From NCBI GenBank assembly GCA_902489515.1, contig CABUAL010000124.1, positions 1 through 5,751 of the forward strand: a stretch of DNA of 5,751 nt. The letters run 5' to 3'. Below the pieces are notes generated by a model. It was not told the origin of the DNA, did not search any database, and was given only the letters and a program-made list of their open reading frames with translations. Shown here in pieces: positions 5,212 to 5,751 of this stretch (its first letter is position 1; each line of letters opens with the position of its first letter). A program made the translations under genes and the position numbers. This stretch comes from an uncultured Collinsella sp. (GTDB lineage: Bacteria; Actinomycetota; Coriobacteriia; Coriobacteriales; Coriobacteriaceae).

Positions 5212-5751
5212 TCAGCCAAAACGTCCCGTCAAATAATCCGCCGTGCGCGGATCGGTCGGATTCTTGAAGAGTTGCGCGGTGGGCGCGTGCTCCACCAGCT
5301 CACCCAGCAAAAAGAATGCGACCGAATCGGAGATACGCGCCGCCTGCTGCATATTGTGCGTAACGACCACGAGCGTGCAGGTCTCTTTGAGCTCGCAGGC
5401 CAGCTGCTCCACCACCAGCGTCGACACAGGGTCGAGTGCCGAGGTCGGCTCGTCCATCAGTAGAATGTCGGGCTGCACGGCAAGTGCGCGGGCGATGCAC
5501 AGACGCTGCTGCTGGCCGCCCGAAAGACCCAGACCCGACTCTTTGAGCTTGTCCTTGACCTCATCCCATAGCGCAGCGCGACGAAGGGAGTCCTCGACCA
5601 GCTCATCCAGCGCAGCGCGATCGCGCACACCCATACCGCGCGGACCATACGCGACGTTGTCGTAGATGCTCATGGGAAACGGGTTGGGGCGCTGGAACAC
5701 CATGCCCACGCGCTGGCGAAGGCGGCAGATGTCGTAGTCGCCCAGGATATC
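5212..5751 (-). CDS. pstB: Phosphate ABC transporter ATP-binding protein PstB (C-terminal part)
   Basis: These are the last 179 residues of PstB, the cytoplasmic ATPase that drives the PstSCA phosphate importer. The reading frame stays open to the right edge, so roughly the first 75-85 residues, including Walker A, lie outside the window. The visible part begins at DILGDYDI and contains the PstB-specific Q-loop region [20 protein letters not shown] (15-34 of the fragment), the ABC signature LSGGQQQR (76-83), Walker [14 protein letters not shown] (96-108) and the H-loop VVVTHNM (128-134). The C-terminus, [13 protein letters not shown], matches the usual PstB ending, so the gene is intact on this side. 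The stop is TGA at 5212-5214. The next gene downstream is the response regulator rather than phoU. The family assignment is very secure because of the PNPFP-SIYDN motif. Confidence 0.96.
   Translation of the reverse strand, partial: DILGDYDICRLRQRVGMVFQRPNPFPMSIYDNVAYGPRGMGVRDRAALDELVEDSLRRAALWDEVKDKLKESGLGLSGGQQQRLCIARALAVQPDILLMDEPTSALDPVSTLVVEQLACELKETCTLVVVTHNMQQAARISDSVAFFLLGELVEHAPTAQLFKNPTDPRTADYLTGRFG

Noticed and set aside
3735..5267. 510-codon open frame on the plus strand across the kinase, regulator and pstB end
   Set aside because: It is long but runs antisense through three genes with intact catalytic motifs. Its product is rich in His, Arg and Gln with no recognisable domain, and no ribosome site decides its start.

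Overview
This window is a G+C-rich bacterial segment (roughly 55-60% G+C by eye) in which every convincing gene lies on the minus strand, so the biological order runs from right to left. Protein style and gene content fit a Gram-positive lineage. I infer an actinobacterial gut Coriobacteriia such as Collinsella or a relative, because a Pst/PhoP-PhoR set sits beside a Gram-positive split tyrosine-kinase module (separate membrane adaptor and kinase). This taxonomic call rests on recognition, not on a database search.

Right part (about 2991-5751), phosphate sensing and uptake. The window opens inside pstB, the ATPase of the phosphate importer, whose N-terminus lies off the right edge. After a 64-base gap holding a perfect 14-bp palindrome come an OmpR/PhoB-family response regulator and, 3 bases further on, a membrane histidine kinase of the PhoR type. 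The kinase is followed by a GC-rich hairpin that looks like the end of this transcription unit. No phoU lies between pstB and the regulator.

Middle part (about 731-2795), control of cell-surface polysaccharide synthesis. A promoter-like leader precedes a tight three-gene run: a Wzz/CpsC-type membrane adaptor, a CpsD-type tyrosine autokinase with a C-terminal tyrosine cluster, and a CpsB-type PHP-family phosphatase. The kinase docks on the adaptor and phosphorylates its own tyrosines, and the phosphatase removes the phosphates. This cycle normally tunes capsule or exopolysaccharide chain length and export. No glycosyltransferase, flippase or polymerase is in the window.

Left part (1-730). A GNAT acetyltransferase gene follows the phosphatase by 39 bases and may be the last gene of the same operon. 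Its early coding region contains a perfect 11-bp inverted repeat followed by five T's in the coding sense, the layout of an intrinsic terminator. The last 190 bases hold no gene. They contain palindromes around the acetyltransferase stop codon, an AT-rich promoter-like stretch, an 8-bp hairpin with a GCGA loop, and a Shine-Dalgarno sequence for a gene starting just off the left edge.

I see no CRISPR array, mobile element, tRNA or rRNA, and no clearly new system. The most interesting signals are the terminator-like hairpin inside the acetyltransferase gene, the inverted repeats in the intergenic regions, and details of the kinase.
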